A DNA stretch of 64,000 bases. Origin: Oricola sp. Lineage in GTDB: Bacteria > Pseudomonadota > Alphaproteobacteria > Rhizobiales > Rhizobiaceae. This document shows positions 1-9,477 of this stretch, piece after piece. The stretch is taken from NCBI RefSeq assembly GCF_022763245.1, contig NZ_JALEGV010000041.1, positions 667,223-731,222 of the forward strand. Direction: 5' to 3'. A program made the translations under genes and the position numbers. Every line of letters starts with the position of its first letter. Within the stretch, counting starts at the first letter, position 1. The notes beneath the pieces are model-generated. The model worked only from the letters and a program-made list of their open reading frames with translations. It was not told the DNA's origin and ran no database searches.

Positions 1-154
1 TGAGCCGTGTGCAGGCCTCGTGGATCTGCGCGTCGCCGGCCAGTCCGTGCACGGCGATACGTGCGCCGGCTCCTGCCAGCGCTTCGGCGATGGCGAGCCC
101 GATGCCCTGCACCGAGCCCGTCACCAGCGCGGTCTTCCCGCTCAGGTCGGTCAT
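1..154 (-). CDS. Short-chain dehydrogenase/reductase, N-terminal part (cut by window edge)
   Basis: Only the first 51 residues are in the window; the rest lies beyond base 1. The protein begins MTDLSGKTALVTG and carries the Rossmann dinucleotide motif TGSVQGIG at residues 12-19, as in classical SDR oxidoreductases that use NAD(P)H. The ATG at 154 follows a strong GGAGGAGGAG ribosome site. It starts 11 bp after the acyl-CoA ligase stop, so it is probably cotranscribed with the ligase and thiolase. A 3-hydroxyacyl or alcohol dehydrogenase step in acyl-CoA breakdown would fit, but the catalytic Tyr-Lys region is not visible and the substrate is unknown. Confidence 0.85.
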   Translation of the reverse strand, partial: MTDLSGKTALVTGSVQGIGLAIAEALAGAGARIAVHGLAGDAQIHEACTRL

Positions 155-165
155 GTCTCCTCCTC

Positions 166-1671
166 CTATTCAAGTCTCCTGCGCAACTCGGTCTTCAGCA
201 CCTTGCCGTAATTGTTCTTCGGCAATTCGCTGACTTCGACATAGGTTTTCGGCCGCTTGAACCGGGCGATCCGATCGAGGCAATGCGCGTCGAGCGCAGC
301 TTGATCGAGGCGCGCGCCGAAAGCGGGCACGACGAAGGCGACGACATCCTCGCCCCATTCCGCAGACGGCCGGCCGACGACAGAGACCTCGTGGACGCTG
401 GCATGCGTCAGCAGCGCTTCCTCCACTTCGCGCGGATAGATGTTGGTGCCGCCCGAGATGATCACGTCTTTGGACCGGTCCTGGAGCGTCAGGTATCCGT
501 CGGTGTCGAGCGTGCCGACATCACCGGTCATCAGCCAGCCGTCGCGAAGCGCCTTGGCGCTTGCCTCCGGGTTTTCCCAGTAGCCGGGCATCACCGGCAG
601 GCCCTTGACCATGATCTCGCCGATGGCACCCGCGGGCAGGGGGGCGCCGTTCTCGTCGCCGATGCGGATTTCGACCAGCGACTGCGCCCGCCCGACCGAG
701 GCCAGCCTTTCGCGCCAGCGCGGATGCGCACGGTCGGTGATGTCGGCCCGCGACAGGGCCGAGATCGCCATCGGACACTCGCCCTGGCCGTAGATCTGCA
801 CGAATTTCGAGCCGAAGATCCCGACCGCTTCCTCGATGTCGGCGCGATACATCGGCCCGCCGCCATAGACGATCGTGCGAATGCCCTCGCCGCCGCGATC
901 TGTCGCCTTGGCCCTGTCGGTCAGGCGGCGCACCATGGTCGGCGCCATGAACATCGAGGTCGGTCCGACGGACTTTGACAGGTCCAGCACCTCGTCCGCA
1001 TCGAAGCCTTCGGATCGCGGACACAGATGCCGCGCGCCCTGCAGCACATGCACCGGTGCATAGATGCCCGCGCCATGGCTCATCGGCGCGGCATAGAGCG
1101 CGGCATCCTCGGCGCTGACGCTGTCGACATCGGACAGATAGGACAGCGAGGTGGCCATCAACATCCCGTGGGTCATGTAGACGCCCTTCGGATGCCCGGT
1201 CGTGCCGGAGGTGTAGAACAGCCAGGCGAGATCGCCCGGTTCCTTCGGTTCCGCAGACCGTCCTTCGCCCGTCGTCATCGCGGCGAAACGGTCGGTCGCG
1301 ACATCGATCAGGGCGGCGTCCGTCGCTTCACGCAGCGCCGGGCCGAGATCGGGCGTCACAAAGGCGAGCTTCGCGCCGGCATTGGCGATGATATAGGCCG
1401 CCTCCCGCGCATGCAGCTTGGCGTTGATCGGCGTCGCCGCCGCCCCCGCGATCCAGATGCCGTAGAGCGCGACGAGATAGTCCGGGCAGTTCTTCATGAA
1501 CAGCGCCACCCGGTCGCCGGACGCCACGCCCTCGCGGCCGAGCGCGGCCGCCAGCGCCGCCGCGCGGGCGTGAAAGGTCGAATAGTCGGCGAAGACGGTC
1601 TCGCCGTGCAACAGGGCAGGGCGGTCGCCATTGACGGCGGCCGTCCGCTCGAGCCAGAGCGCCAGGTTCAT
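166..1671 (-). CDS. AMP-forming acyl-CoA synthetase (class I adenylate-forming)
   Basis: 501 aa, the normal length for the family. It should activate a carboxylic acid to its CoA thioester through an acyl-adenylate, in the cytoplasm. The phosphate-binding loop YTSGTTGHPKG is at residues 153-163. YGQGE corresponds to the A5 motif and TGDVGTLDTDGYL to the A7 region. The hinge region contains DRSKDVIISGG, and the catalytic lysine is in YGK near residue 490. The start overlaps the last base of the thiolase gene by 1 bp, so the two are translationally coupled. With the thiolase, the SDR and the nearby liv-type importer, the context suggests activation of an imported aromatic, alicyclic or branched acid; the exact substrate is an inference. 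Confidence 0.9.
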   Translation of the reverse strand: MNLALWLERTAAVNGDRPALLHGETVFADYSTFHARAAALAAALGREGVASGDRVALFMKNCPDYLVALYGIWIAGAAATPINAKLHAREAAYIIANAGAKLAFVTPDLGPALREATDAALIDVATDRFAAMTTGEGRSAEPKEPGDLAWLFYTSGTTGHPKGVYMTHGMLMATSLSYLSDVDSVSAEDAALYAAPMSHGAGIYAPVHVLQGARHLCPRSEGFDADEVLDLSKSVGPTSMFMAPTMVRRLTDRAKATDRGGEGIRTIVYGGGPMYRADIEEAVGIFGSKFVQIYGQGECPMAISALSRADITDRAHPRWRERLASVGRAQSLVEIRIGDENGAPLPAGAIGEIMVKGLPVMPGYWENPEASAKALRDGWLMTGDVGTLDTDGYLTLQDRSKDVIISGGTNIYPREVEEALLTHASVHEVSVVGRPSAEWGEDVVAFVVPAFGARLDQAALDAHCLDRIARFKRPKTYVEVSELPKNNYGKVLKTELRRRLE

Positions 1672-2831
1672 CAGGTCCTCACCGCTTCCAGGATCGAGCA
1701 GTAATTGGCGACGCCCGATCCGCCCATGTTGAAGACGAGGCCCGTCGCGGCGTCCGGCGCCTGCATCTCGCCTGCGTCTCCTGTTAGCTGCCGCGACACC
1801 ATCACATGCATCGAAACGCCGGTCGCGCCGACCGGGTGCCCCTTGGCCTTCAGCCCGCCAGACAGGTTGATGGGCAGCGCACCGCCCGGATAGACGGTCC
1901 CCTCCTTCAGGACGTCGATACCGCGGCCGGGTTCGGTCAGGCCCATCGCCTCGTAGATCAGCAGTTCGGCGATGGTGAAACAGTCATGCACCTCGGCCAG
2001 GTCGAGATCGGACAGCCCGACACCGGCCGCCTGCATCGCGCGGCGCATCGCTTCGCGCGGCCCCTCGAAAGCGAGCACGTCGCGCGCCGACATCGGCAGG
2101 AAATCGTTGACCTGAACCGCGGCGCGGAGGTTGACGGCGCGGGGCATGGTGGCGGCGATGTCGTCGGCGAACATCACGATCGCGGCGGCGCCGTCGGAGA
2201 CGAGCGAGCAGTCCGTCTTCTTCAGCGGCGGGGCGATCATCGGGTTGCGATCGCTCTCGGCGGCGCAGAACGCGACGTCGAGCGGTTTGCGCAACTGCGC
2301 CAGCGGGTTCCTGGCGCCGTTGGCGTGGTTTTTCGACGCGATCATGGCCAGCGCCTCGGTCGCATCCCCGTAGCGCTCGAAATAGGCCTTGGCGAATTGC
2401 GCGAAGACCTGCGGGAAAGAGAGGCCGGCCTCCTCCTTCTGGTAGGAGGCGTGGCCGAGCGCGGTCGCGACATCGGCTGTGGGCAGATGCGTCATCTTCT
2501 CAACGCCGATCACCAGCGCGATGCGGGCTTCGCCGGCCAGGATCGCGTTGCGCGCGGCGAACACGGCCGCCGAGCCGGAGGCGCAGGCGTTCTCCAGCCG
2601 GGTCGCGGGGCGGAAACGCAGGGCGGGGTCGATCGCGAGCGCCAAGGAGGCCGGAAATCCGTCCGGCACCATGCCGCCGTTGAAGTGGCCGATCCAGATG
2701 CCGTCGACGTCACCGGGCGCGACGCCGGCATGGGCCAGCGCCTCGGTGCCCGCCTCGCGGATCAGGTCTTCCAGCGACATGTCGCCGAGCTTTCCGAACG
2801 GGGTGTGCCCCCAGCCGACAATGTGCACCAT
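1671..2831 (-). CDS. Thiolase family protein (SCPx/acetyl-CoA acetyltransferase type)
   Basis: 386 aa. The acyl-accepting cysteine is in ENACASGS (Cys83), the HDCF motif typical of SCPx-like thiolases follows in the C-terminal half, and GHPVGATG with its catalytic His is near residue 332. A second conserved cysteine is in NYCSIL near the C-terminus. The ATG at 2831 was chosen over upstream in-frame codons because GAGGAGGAGG sits just before it and homology starts there (MVHIVGWGHTPFG). It heads the thiolase-ligase-SDR operon and is divergent from the LuxR-type regulator. It probably cleaves or forms a 3-ketoacyl-CoA; SCPx-like members also occur in steroid and aromatic pathways, so the substrate is open. 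Confidence 0.9.
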   Translation of the reverse strand: MVHIVGWGHTPFGKLGDMSLEDLIREAGTEALAHAGVAPGDVDGIWIGHFNGGMVPDGFPASLALAIDPALRFRPATRLENACASGSAAVFAARNAILAGEARIALVIGVEKMTHLPTADVATALGHASYQKEEAGLSFPQVFAQFAKAYFERYGDATEALAMIASKNHANGARNPLAQLRKPLDVAFCAAESDRNPMIAPPLKKTDCSLVSDGAAAIVMFADDIAATMPRAVNLRAAVQVNDFLPMSARDVLAFEGPREAMRRAMQAAGVGLSDLDLAEVHDCFTIAELLIYEAMGLTEPGRGIDVLKEGTVYPGGALPINLSGGLKAKGHPVGATGVSMHVMVSRQLTGDAGEMQAPDAATGLVFNMGGSGVANYCSILEAVRT

Positions 2832-2943
2832 CCGTGCCTCCTCCTCTTGTTGCCGAGAGGGTAAGCCCCGCCCGGCTGCGCGATCAACTCTGTAGAAATA
2901 CGAACCTCTTGGCCTCGCCCGCGCGGCGGCGCTATTGGAGGAC

Positions 2944-3486
2944 ATGACACTCGACGAGATCGCCTTCCGCAACGCGCCGCTCGGCCTCGCGCTCCTGGAA
3001 AACCGGGTCGTCCGGCGCTGCAATGCGCGGTTCTGCGAGACCTTCGGCGACAGCGAGGCGGCGTTTCTCCACCGTTCGCTGGACCAGCTCTATCCCTCGC
3101 AGGAGGATTTCGAGCGCATCGGCGCGCGCGGGCTGTCGGCGATGCGCCAGACCGGCCGCTATGACGACGAGCGGATCATGCGCCGGCTGACGGGTGAACT
3201 CTTCTGGTGCCGCGTGCGCGGCCAGTCGCTGACCCCGGACGACCCGTTCCGACGCGGCGTCTGGTCGTTCTCCGACCTGTCGGAGGCGCGGCCCGTCGTG
3301 GCGCTGACGCCGCGCGAGCGCGAGGTCGCCATGCTGACCTGCCAGGGACTGACCTCCAAGGAGATCGGCCTGCAGCTGAACCTGTCCTACCGCACCGTCG
3401 AACTCTATCGCGCCCGCCTGCTCGAGAAATTCGGCGCCCGCAACATCGCCGAGCTGGTCGGCAAGTTCTCCGGCATGCCCGTCTGA
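2944..3486 (+). CDS. PAS-LuxR transcriptional regulator
   Basis: 180 aa from ATG 2944; a TTG at 2935 in the same frame is an alternative start. The N-terminal ~105 residues read as a PAS-like sensor fold (AFRNAPLGLALLENRVVRRCN at the start, then the RLTGELFWCRVRG region). The C-terminal ~60 residues form a GerE/LuxR helix-turn-helix: LTPREREVAMLTCQGLTSKE, then SYRTVELYRARLLEKFGARN. There is no receiver domain, so it is not a standard response regulator. It is divergent from the thiolase operon (112 bp between starts) and convergent with livF, so it is the likely regulator of the acyl-CoA genes, and perhaps of the importer. GGAGG sits only 2 bp before the ATG, which is short. Confidence 0.85.
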   Translation: MTLDEIAFRNAPLGLALLENRVVRRCNARFCETFGDSEAAFLHRSLDQLYPSQEDFERIGARGLSAMRQTGRYDDERIMRRLTGELFWCRVRGQSLTPDDPFRRGVWSFSDLSEARPVVALTPREREVAMLTCQGLTSKEIGLQLNLSYRTVELYRARLLEKFGARNIAELVGKFSGMPV

Positions 3487-3490
3487 AACG

Positions 3491-3516
3491 AAAAGGGCCC
3501 GCACATTGGCGGGCCC
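3491..3516 (-). terminator. Rho-independent terminator of the liv operon
   Basis: A perfect 8-bp stem GGGCCCGC / GCGGGCCC with a 6-base loop (3495-3516). Read on the minus strand it is followed by TTTT (3494-3491). It lies between the convergent ends of the LuxR gene and livF and can end transcription of the liv operon. Confidence 0.8.
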
Positions 3517-3540
3517 GTCATCGGATGTAGGGTTCGGCGA

Positions 3541-4302
3541 TCAGATCGCCAGGTAGTCGTGGCGCAGCCGCTCGTTTTCGAGCACCTCCTTGGCCGAGCC
3601 GTCATAGACGACCTCGCCGGTGTCGAGGATCACAGCCCGGTCGGCGAGCTTCAGCGCGGCGACGGCGTTCTGTTCCACGATGATGGTGGTGATGCCGGCG
3701 CTGCGCACCTCGATCAGCGCCTTCTCGATGTCGTGGCGCACCACCGGCGCGAGCCCCTCATAGGGTTCGTCGAGCAGCAGCAGTTTCAGGTCGCGGGCCA
3801 GTGCCCGGGCGATCGCCAGCATCTGCTGTTCGCCGCCCGACATGGTCGTGCCTTCCTGCTTGCGCCGCTCCTTCAGGCGGGGAAACAGCGCGTAGATGCG
3901 CTCGTAGTCCCAGCCCAGTTCGCCGGAGATGCAAGCCAGGTCGAGGTTCTCCTCCACCGTCATGCCGGGGATGATGCGGCGATCCTCGGGCACCAGCTGA
4001 ATGCCGTGCAGCGCCGCCTGGAACGACTGCATCTGGTGGACGGGCTCGCCCTTAAGCCAGATCTCGCCGGTGCGCAGTTCCGGCGAGCCGGCCCGCGCGA
4101 TGGTGCGCAGCGTCGAGGTCTTGCCGGCGCCGTTGCGGCCGAGCAGGGCGAGGATCTCGCCCTCGTTGATGTCGAACGACACGTTCTGCACGATGTAGCT
4201 GTCGCCGTAATAGGCGTTCAGGTCGCGCACCGCGAAATATTGCGACTTCGGATCCGCGGCCTTCGGCCGGATCATGCTCTTGGTTTCCGCGGCCTCCATC
4301 AT
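3541..4302 (-). CDS. livF: Branched-chain-type ABC importer, ATP-binding protein LivF
   Basis: 253 aa. Walker A GRNGAGKT is at residues 55-62, the signature is SGGEQQ, Walker B is LLLLDEP, and the H-loop region contains IIVEQNA, typical of LivF. It is one of two cytoplasmic ATPases powering the HAAT-family importer encoded upstream. The start ATG at 4302 overlaps the livG stop (ATGA, 4299-4302). The N-terminus is about 20 residues longer than in E. coli LivF. The operon ends with the hairpin at 3491-3516. The transported compound may be a carboxylic acid rather than an amino acid, given the acyl-CoA ligase and thiolase next door; that is inference. Confidence 0.93.
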   Translation of the reverse strand: MMEAAETKSMIRPKAADPKSQYFAVRDLNAYYGDSYIVQNVSFDINEGEILALLGRNGAGKTSTLRTIARAGSPELRTGEIWLKGEPVHQMQSFQAALHGIQLVPEDRRIIPGMTVEENLDLACISGELGWDYERIYALFPRLKERRKQEGTTMSGGEQQMLAIARALARDLKLLLLDEPYEGLAPVVRHDIEKALIEVRSAGITTIIVEQNAVAALKLADRAVILDTGEVVYDGSAKEVLENERLRHDYLAI

Positions 4303-5123
4303 ACCTGCTCCTCCCCGAGATAGGCTTCCTTGACCCGCGGGTCGTTCTTGATCTGCTCGGGCGTGCCCTGGGCGATGATCCGCCCGCCTGCCAGGACGCT
4401 GATCCGGTCGGCCAGCGAGAACACGACATGCATGTCGTGCTCGATGATCACCTTGGTCATGCCGCCCTCCTTGATCTTCTTGAGAAGATCGATCGTGGCG
4501 TTGGTGTCGGCGCGGGCCATGCCTGCGGTCGGTTCGTCGAGCAGCAGCAGCTTCGGATGCTGGATCAGGCACATGGCCAGTTCCAGCCGCCGCTTGTCGC
4601 CGCGCGACATGCTGGTGGCGATGTCGTTCAGTTGCGCGTGCAGGCCGACATTGTGGATGATCTCGATCGCCTCTTCGCGGATCTTCTTTTCCGAGGTGAA
4701 GGCGGCGAACGGGTTCAGCTTGAAATGGCCGTCACGCTTCGACAGGGCGGGTACCATGACGTTCTCCAAGACCGTGAGGTCGAGAAAGACCTCCGGCGTC
4801 TGGAACACGCGGGCGACGCCGAGCTGGTTGATCTCGTGCGGCGCCTTGCCGGTGAGCGTGTCGCCGTCGAAGATGACGGCACCACGATCCGGCTTCAGGC
4901 GGCCGACGCAGACATTCAGCAGCGTCGACTTGCCGGCGCCGTTCGGCCCGATGATCGCATGGGTTTCGCCCTTGCGCACGTCGAGGTCGACGTCGGACAG
5001 CGCGTGCAGGCCGGCAAAGCTCTTGTGCACGTCGTCGATGTGCAGAACCTTGTCCGGAACGCCGCTCTTGAAGCCGCGCTCGTCCTCGTCCTCGGTGATG
5101 GTTTCAGCAGCAGACATGTTCAT
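4299..5123 (-). CDS. livG: Branched-chain-type ABC importer, ATP-binding protein LivG
   Basis: 274 aa. Walker A GPNGAGKST is at residues 59-67, Walker B is LLLLDEPTAGM, and IIEHDMHVV is the LivG switch region. The signature is SRGDKRRLE rather than LSGGQ, a departure often seen in LivG-like proteins. A ~25-residue acidic N-terminal extension (ETITEDEDERG) precedes the ABC domain. Start ATG 5123 was chosen; a second ATG at 5117 is possible. It starts 5 bp after livM and overlaps livF by 4 bp. It pairs with LivF as the heterodimeric motor of the importer. Confidence 0.93.
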   Translation of the reverse strand: MNMSAAETITEDEDERGFKSGVPDKVLHIDDVHKSFAGLHALSDVDLDVRKGETHAIIGPNGAGKSTLLNVCVGRLKPDRGAVIFDGDTLTGKAPHEINQLGVARVFQTPEVFLDLTVLENVMVPALSKRDGHFKLNPFAAFTSEKKIREEAIEIIHNVGLHAQLNDIATSMSRGDKRRLELAMCLIQHPKLLLLDEPTAGMARADTNATIDLLKKIKEGGMTKVIIEHDMHVVFSLADRISVLAGGRIIAQGTPEQIKNDPRVKEAYLGEEQV

Positions 5124-5128
5124 GTTCC

Positions 5129-6307
5129 TTACTCCGCTGGCTGGCTGACGGTCTTGGAACCGCTCGCCTTGCTGGAGTTGTCCCGGCCAAACGAAGCCCT
5201 GATCCGGCGTGCGCCTTCCATCAGCCCGCCTGGCAGGAAGATCACGATGACCATGAACAGGAAGCCAAGCGTCAGATGCCAGCCTTCGCCGACGAAGAAC
5301 GAGAACAGTCCGACGAGGAAGTCCTCGACACCGTCCGGCAGGGCCGAAAGGGCGTTGTGCAGAATGCCCTCGTTCCACGACGAGACCTTCTGTTCGGCAT
5401 ATTTGATCAGGCCGGCGCCGAGCACCGGGCCGACAAGCGTGCCGGCGCCGCCGAGAATGGTCATCAGGACCACTTCGCCCGAGGCCGTCCACTGCATGCG
5501 TTCGGCGCCCGCGATCGGGTCGGTGATCGCCAGAAGCGAGCCGGCCAGCCCGGCATACATGCCGGAGATCACGAAGGCCGATATCAGATAGGGGCGGGTA
5601 TGGATGCCGGTGTAGTTGAGCCGGTTCTGGTTTGACTTGATCGCCTTCAGCATCATGCCGAAATTCGACTTGGTGATGCACATGGCGATGAAGAAGCAGA
5701 TGATCAGCAGTACGGCGCAGAAATAGAATCCCGGATAGCCGCTCATCTTCATGCCGAAGAGATTGGTGATCGGCACGCCGACCTCGGGAATTCCGAACAG
5801 CTGGTCGATGACGCGCACGTCGCCGTCGCGCAGCGAGGTTTCCGCCGTCTGGCGGATGGCACGCACCTGCAGGCCGGTCTCGCCATTGGTGATCGGCGTG
5901 AGCACCGAATAGGCGAGGTTGTAGCTCATCTGCGCGAACGCCAGCGTCAGGATCGAGAAATAGATGCCCGAGCGGCGCAGCGACACGTATCCGATGAGGA
6001 ACGCGAACACCGCGGCCATGCCGACCGACAGGATGACGGCCGGGATGACGTTCATGGTCAGGAGCTTGAACGACCACACCGCCACATAGGAACCGACGCC
6101 GATGAAGGCGGCGTGGCCGAAGGACAGGTAGCCGGTCAGGCCGAACAGGATGTTGAAGCCGATGGCGAAGATGCCGAAGATGGCGAACTTCTGCAGAAGG
6201 TCCGGATAGGCCGCGCCGATCGGCTGGAGCGCCCAGGGGAGCACCAGCACGATTGCGGAAAAGACGATCAGCAGCAGCCAGTCGTTACGGGAGAGCGAGC
6301 TGAACAT
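5129..6307 (-). CDS. livM: Branched-chain-type ABC importer, permease LivM
   Basis: 392 aa inner-membrane permease with about nine hydrophobic segments, starting with the helix after [20 protein letters not shown]. The LivM signature region [18 protein letters not shown] is in the first third, and the cytoplasmic coupling segment is around [13 protein letters not shown]. The C-terminal tail after the last helix is ~30 residues and hydrophilic. It lies 1 bp after livH and just before livG in the operon. With LivH it forms the substrate channel. Confidence 0.93.
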   Translation of the reverse strand: MFSSLSRNDWLLLIVFSAIVLVLPWALQPIGAAYPDLLQKFAIFGIFAIGFNILFGLTGYLSFGHAAFIGVGSYVAVWSFKLLTMNVIPAVILSVGMAAVFAFLIGYVSLRRSGIYFSILTLAFAQMSYNLAYSVLTPITNGETGLQVRAIRQTAETSLRDGDVRVIDQLFGIPEVGVPITNLFGMKMSGYPGFYFCAVLLIICFFIAMCITKSNFGMMLKAIKSNQNRLNYTGIHTRPYLISAFVISGMYAGLAGSLLAITDPIAGAERMQWTASGEVVLMTILGGAGTLVGPVLGAGLIKYAEQKVSSWNEGILHNALSALPDGVEDFLVGLFSFFVGEGWHLTLGFLFMVIVIFLPGGLMEGARRIRASFGRDNSSKASGSKTVSQPAE

Positions 6308-6308
6308 T

Positions 6309-7337
6309 TTAGTCCTCCATCACGCCTTTGCGGCCCATCAGTCCGCGCGGCAGCGTCAGGAGCACGATCACGGCGACGAGATAGATGATGATCTGGTCGA
6401 TGCCCGGAAGGATGGATTTCACCTCGTTCATCGATGCGAAGCTCTGCAGGATGCCGAGCATGAAACCGGCCAGGACGGCGCCTGCAAGCGAGCCCATGCC
6501 GCCGACGACGACGACGACGAAGGACAGGACGAGGAAGTCCATGCCCATGTGGTAATCCGGCGGCAGGATGGGCGTGTACATCGCCCCGGCGACGCCGGCG
6601 ACCGCGGCGGCGAGGCCGAAGACGACGGTGAAGCGGCGCTGGATGTTGATGCCCAGGAGGCCGACCGTCTCGCGGTCCTGCATGCCGGCACGCACGACCA
6701 TGCCGAACGTGGTGAACTGCAGGAAGGCGAAGACGCCGAAGATCACGAGGGCGGAGAACATGAAGTAGACGAGGCGCCACCACGGATAGATGACATTGTC
6801 GCCCAGCCCGACCCAGTTGCCGACATTGGCGGCGCCGGCGAACACGTCAGGCGCGGACTGCGGGATCGGGTTGGCGCCGAAATAGTGCCGGACGATCTCC
6901 TGCAGGATGATCGCGAGGCCGAAGGTCACGAGGATCTGGTCGGCATGCGGACGCTTGTAGAAATGCTTGATCAGGCCGCGTTCCATCACCACGCCGATGA
7001 TCCCCATCACGATGATGGCGAGCAGGATGGAGATCGGCACCGACCAGTCGAGCAGGAATTCGCTGACCTGGGGGCCGAACCATTCCTGCAGATAGGGCAC
7101 CTGTTCCTTCAGCGGATTGCCGAGGAAGTCCTTCTGCGTCTCGCTGACCCGCTCGAAGGAGATGTTGAGAATGCGATGAAGCGTGACAGCGCAGAATGCG
7201 CCGAGCATGAAGAGGGCGCCATGCGCGAAGTTGACCACGCCCAGCGTTCCGAAGACCAGCGTCAGGCCGAGCGCGATCAACGCGTATGCGCCGCCCTTGT
7301 CCAGTCCGTTCAGAATCTGAAGGAATATTGCGTCCAT
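6309..7337 (-). CDS. livH: Branched-chain-type ABC importer, permease LivH
   Basis: 342 aa inner-membrane permease. The N-terminus ([38 protein letters not shown]) matches the LivH signature. A periplasmic insertion of roughly 50 residues after the second helix (around [19 protein letters not shown]) makes it longer than E. coli LivH (~308 aa). [13 protein letters not shown] near the C-terminus is the typical coupling-helix region. It follows the binding-protein gene after a 110-bp gap that holds a strong hairpin. Confidence 0.93.
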   Translation of the reverse strand: MDAIFLQILNGLDKGGAYALIALGLTLVFGTLGVVNFAHGALFMLGAFCAVTLHRILNISFERVSETQKDFLGNPLKEQVPYLQEWFGPQVSEFLLDWSVPISILLAIIVMGIIGVVMERGLIKHFYKRPHADQILVTFGLAIILQEIVRHYFGANPIPQSAPDVFAGAANVGNWVGLGDNVIYPWWRLVYFMFSALVIFGVFAFLQFTTFGMVVRAGMQDRETVGLLGINIQRRFTVVFGLAAAVAGVAGAMYTPILPPDYHMGMDFLVLSFVVVVVGGMGSLAGAVLAGFMLGILQSFASMNEVKSILPGIDQIIIYLVAVIVLLTLPRGLMGRKGVMED

Positions 7338-7403
7338 AACGATATACCGCCGAAACAGTCCGGCGGCTCCTCCCGCGCGGACTTGAAGACTATCCTATTG
7401 CGA

Positions 7404-7428
7404 ACCGGCCGCCAATCTGGCGGCCGGT
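7404..7428. repeat. Intercistronic stem-loop between the liv binding-protein and permease genes
   Basis: A perfect 10-bp inverted repeat ACCGGCCGCC / GGCGGCCGGT with a 5-base loop, just 3' of the binding-protein stop (7448) and upstream of livH. No T-run follows on the minus strand. That fits an mRNA-stabilising or partial-termination hairpin that keeps binding-protein expression above permease expression. Confidence 0.7.
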
Positions 7429-7447
7429 CGCTCGGTGTCGAAGGTGC

Positions 7448-8803
7448 TTAGGCTGCGCCGTCGTTGTACGGGCCGAGCTCGCCGCCGAGCAGTTCGGCCG
7501 GGTACTCGACATTGGCGCGCGGCGTGACTTCCACGACTTCCAGAAGGTCGTACTTGGTGGACGGGTTTTCCTTACCCTTCACGACCAGGACGTCCTTGAA
7601 GCACTGGTGGTCGGAACCACGATAGGTCGTCGGACCGTTGCCGAGACCGTCGAAGTCGAAGTCCTCGAGCTGGGCGCCCACGACGCTCGGCTGGAAGGTG
7701 CCGGCGCGCTGGCAGGCATCCGCATAGAGGATGGCCTGTGCGTAGCAGGTGTGCGCGGCCTGCGACGGCGGGAAGCCGTACTTTTCGCCGAAGGACTGGA
7801 CGAATGCCTTGGAGGCGTCGTCCTGCAGCGACCAGTGCCAGTTGGTCGAACCGAAGATCCCCTTCGCGGCGTCGCCGGCACCCTGCACCATCAGGCGCGA
7901 GTAGAGCGGAACCACGATGACGAAGTCCTTGCCGTTGACCTGCTTGTCACGCAGGCCGAACTGCACGGCCTGGGTCAGCGAGTTGACCATGTCCTTGCCG
8001 TAGTGGTTCAGCACCAGCGTGTCGGCGCCGGAGTTGAGGATCGGCGTGATGTACTGCGAGAAGTCGCCTGCGCCGACCGGCGTGCGGACAGCTGCGACGG
8101 TCTCCCAGCCCAGCGGCTCGGTGTATTTCTGGATCGAGCCTTCCTGCGACCAGCCCCAAGTGTAGTCGGCCGTCAGGTGATAGACCTTGCGGTCGGTGCC
8201 GTAGTTGTTCTTGAGCACCGGTGCGAGCGCGGCACCCGTCATCTCCGTGTTGAAGAAGTGACGGAAACCGTTGGCGCGCTTGTCCTTGCCGGTCGTGTCG
8301 TTGGAGTGGGTCAGGCCGGCCATGAAGATGACGCCGGCTTCCTGGCAAAGGCCCTGGACGGCGATGGCGACGCCCGAGGACGAACCGCCGGTGATGACCA
8401 CGGCGCCGTCATTCTCGATCATGCGCTTGGCCGACGCGCGAGCCGCGTCAGACTTGGTCTGCGTGTCGCCGGTGACGAATTCCACCTTTTTGCCGTTCAC
8501 GCCGCCGCCTGCGTCGCGCAGGGCCGCGGAAGAGAACGTGTCCAGCATGCCGCCGCCGCCGGCATTGATGTGCTCGACAGCGAGTTCGTAGGCGCGCAGC
8601 TCGTCCGCGCCCTCATCGGCGTAGGCGCCGGTCTGCGGCACGTTGAAGCCGAAGGTGACCGTGCCGCCCGTCGGGGCGTTGCGGTAGTTCTCGCTCTGAG
8701 CGAGTGCACCGCGGGTGAAGAAGTACGGCGTTGCCAGCGCCACCGATGCGGCGCCGCCATATTTCAGCACCGAACGGCGGTTGACGATAAGCTTCTTGCT
8801 CAT
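7448..8803 (-). CDS. Branched-chain-type ABC importer, periplasmic substrate-binding protein
   Basis: 451 aa, in the long class of LivK-like receptors (Peripla_BP_6). The signal peptide (MSKKLIVNRRSVLKYGGAAS) has a twin-arginine-like RRSVLK motif and a likely cleavage after ALAQ. The mature part begins with VTFGFNVPQTGAYADEGADE, the usual start of this fold, and contains TGGSSSGVAIAVQ, which shapes the binding cleft. ATG 8803 is preceded by GGGAGGA. It is the first gene of the importer operon, so it defines the substrate. Long Tat-exported receptors of this class often bind aromatic or other carboxylates rather than amino acids; that fits the neighbouring acyl-CoA ligase but is inference. Confidence 0.9.
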   Translation of the reverse strand: MSKKLIVNRRSVLKYGGAASVALATPYFFTRGALAQSENYRNAPTGGTVTFGFNVPQTGAYADEGADELRAYELAVEHINAGGGGMLDTFSSAALRDAGGGVNGKKVEFVTGDTQTKSDAARASAKRMIENDGAVVITGGSSSGVAIAVQGLCQEAGVIFMAGLTHSNDTTGKDKRANGFRHFFNTEMTGAALAPVLKNNYGTDRKVYHLTADYTWGWSQEGSIQKYTEPLGWETVAAVRTPVGAGDFSQYITPILNSGADTLVLNHYGKDMVNSLTQAVQFGLRDKQVNGKDFVIVVPLYSRLMVQGAGDAAKGIFGSTNWHWSLQDDASKAFVQSFGEKYGFPPSQAAHTCYAQAILYADACQRAGTFQPSVVGAQLEDFDFDGLGNGPTTYRGSDHQCFKDVLVVKGKENPSTKYDLLEVVEVTPRANVEYPAELLGGELGPYNDGAA

Positions 8804-9030
8804 AGGGCTCCTCCCAAAAAATGAACTGGTAACCGGACGGCCGCCTCCTTCAGCATTCGACCGGAAGGTGTTTGGTACCGGATTGCCCGGACAGGCCGCA
8901 ATTATCCATTGTGCGTAAGAGCCCCCTCGAATTAGGCCTTGCACGCCTGTCTTTGCCCAATTTTTCGGCATTGTCGGCCGTGGCGGCAGGGTGATCGTCT
9001 TCAACCTGCGCGCGAAAGTTCCGGGCTGTC

Positions 9031-9477
9031 TCAGTCGCGGAAACTCTCCAGCCGCTCGGAGAAGCCTTCGCGCGGCGTACGGATCTTGGCGCGCTCGGCG
9101 GGGTCCGCGTCGCGCATGACGTCGAGGAGATGCTCCTGCCCGGTCGCCTGCAGGTCGGACACCGCCTGGCGCACGTCGGCCATCGCCGCGCGGACCGCAT
9201 CCTCGTCCAGCGGGTCGGCGCGCATCAGGTCGAACATGCGTTTTCGCGCCGCGTCGATATCGGCGACGTCCGCGCGCACGGTGTCGCGATAGGTGTCGAA
9301 TTCCGCGCGGATGGCGCGGCGGAGCGCCGGCGGGTAGACGTCGACGGCCTGGCGCACGGCCATCACCGCGCCGGGGTTGCGCCACATCCACATCGCCGTC
9401 CCGGTCGACAGGAAGGCCAGGATCGACACCGGCACGAGGATCGCGACCAGGAGCTTGTTCAGTCCGCGCGCTGTCAT
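9031..9477 (-). CDS. Periplasmic heavy-metal-sensor-like protein (CnrX/CpxP-type fold)
   Basis: 148 aa with one N-terminal membrane anchor (residues ~8-32, LLVAILVPVSILAFLSTGTAMWMW). A mainly helical periplasmic part follows, rich in Arg, Asp and Ala (RAEFDTYRDTVRADVADIDAAR, split by short loops), typical of the CnrX/ZraP/CpxP superfamily. Such proteins sense metal or envelope stress and control an ECF sigma factor through its anti-sigma partner. The start overlaps the previous stop (TGATG), so it is coupled to the putative anti-sigma gene and the sigma factor. No obvious His/Cys metal cluster is visible, so the inducing signal is unknown. Confidence 0.75.
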   Translation of the reverse strand: MTARGLNKLLVAILVPVSILAFLSTGTAMWMWRNPGAVMAVRQAVDVYPPALRRAIRAEFDTYRDTVRADVADIDAARKRMFDLMRADPLDEDAVRAAMADVRQAVSDLQATGQEHLLDVMRDADPAERAKIRTPREGFSERLESFRD

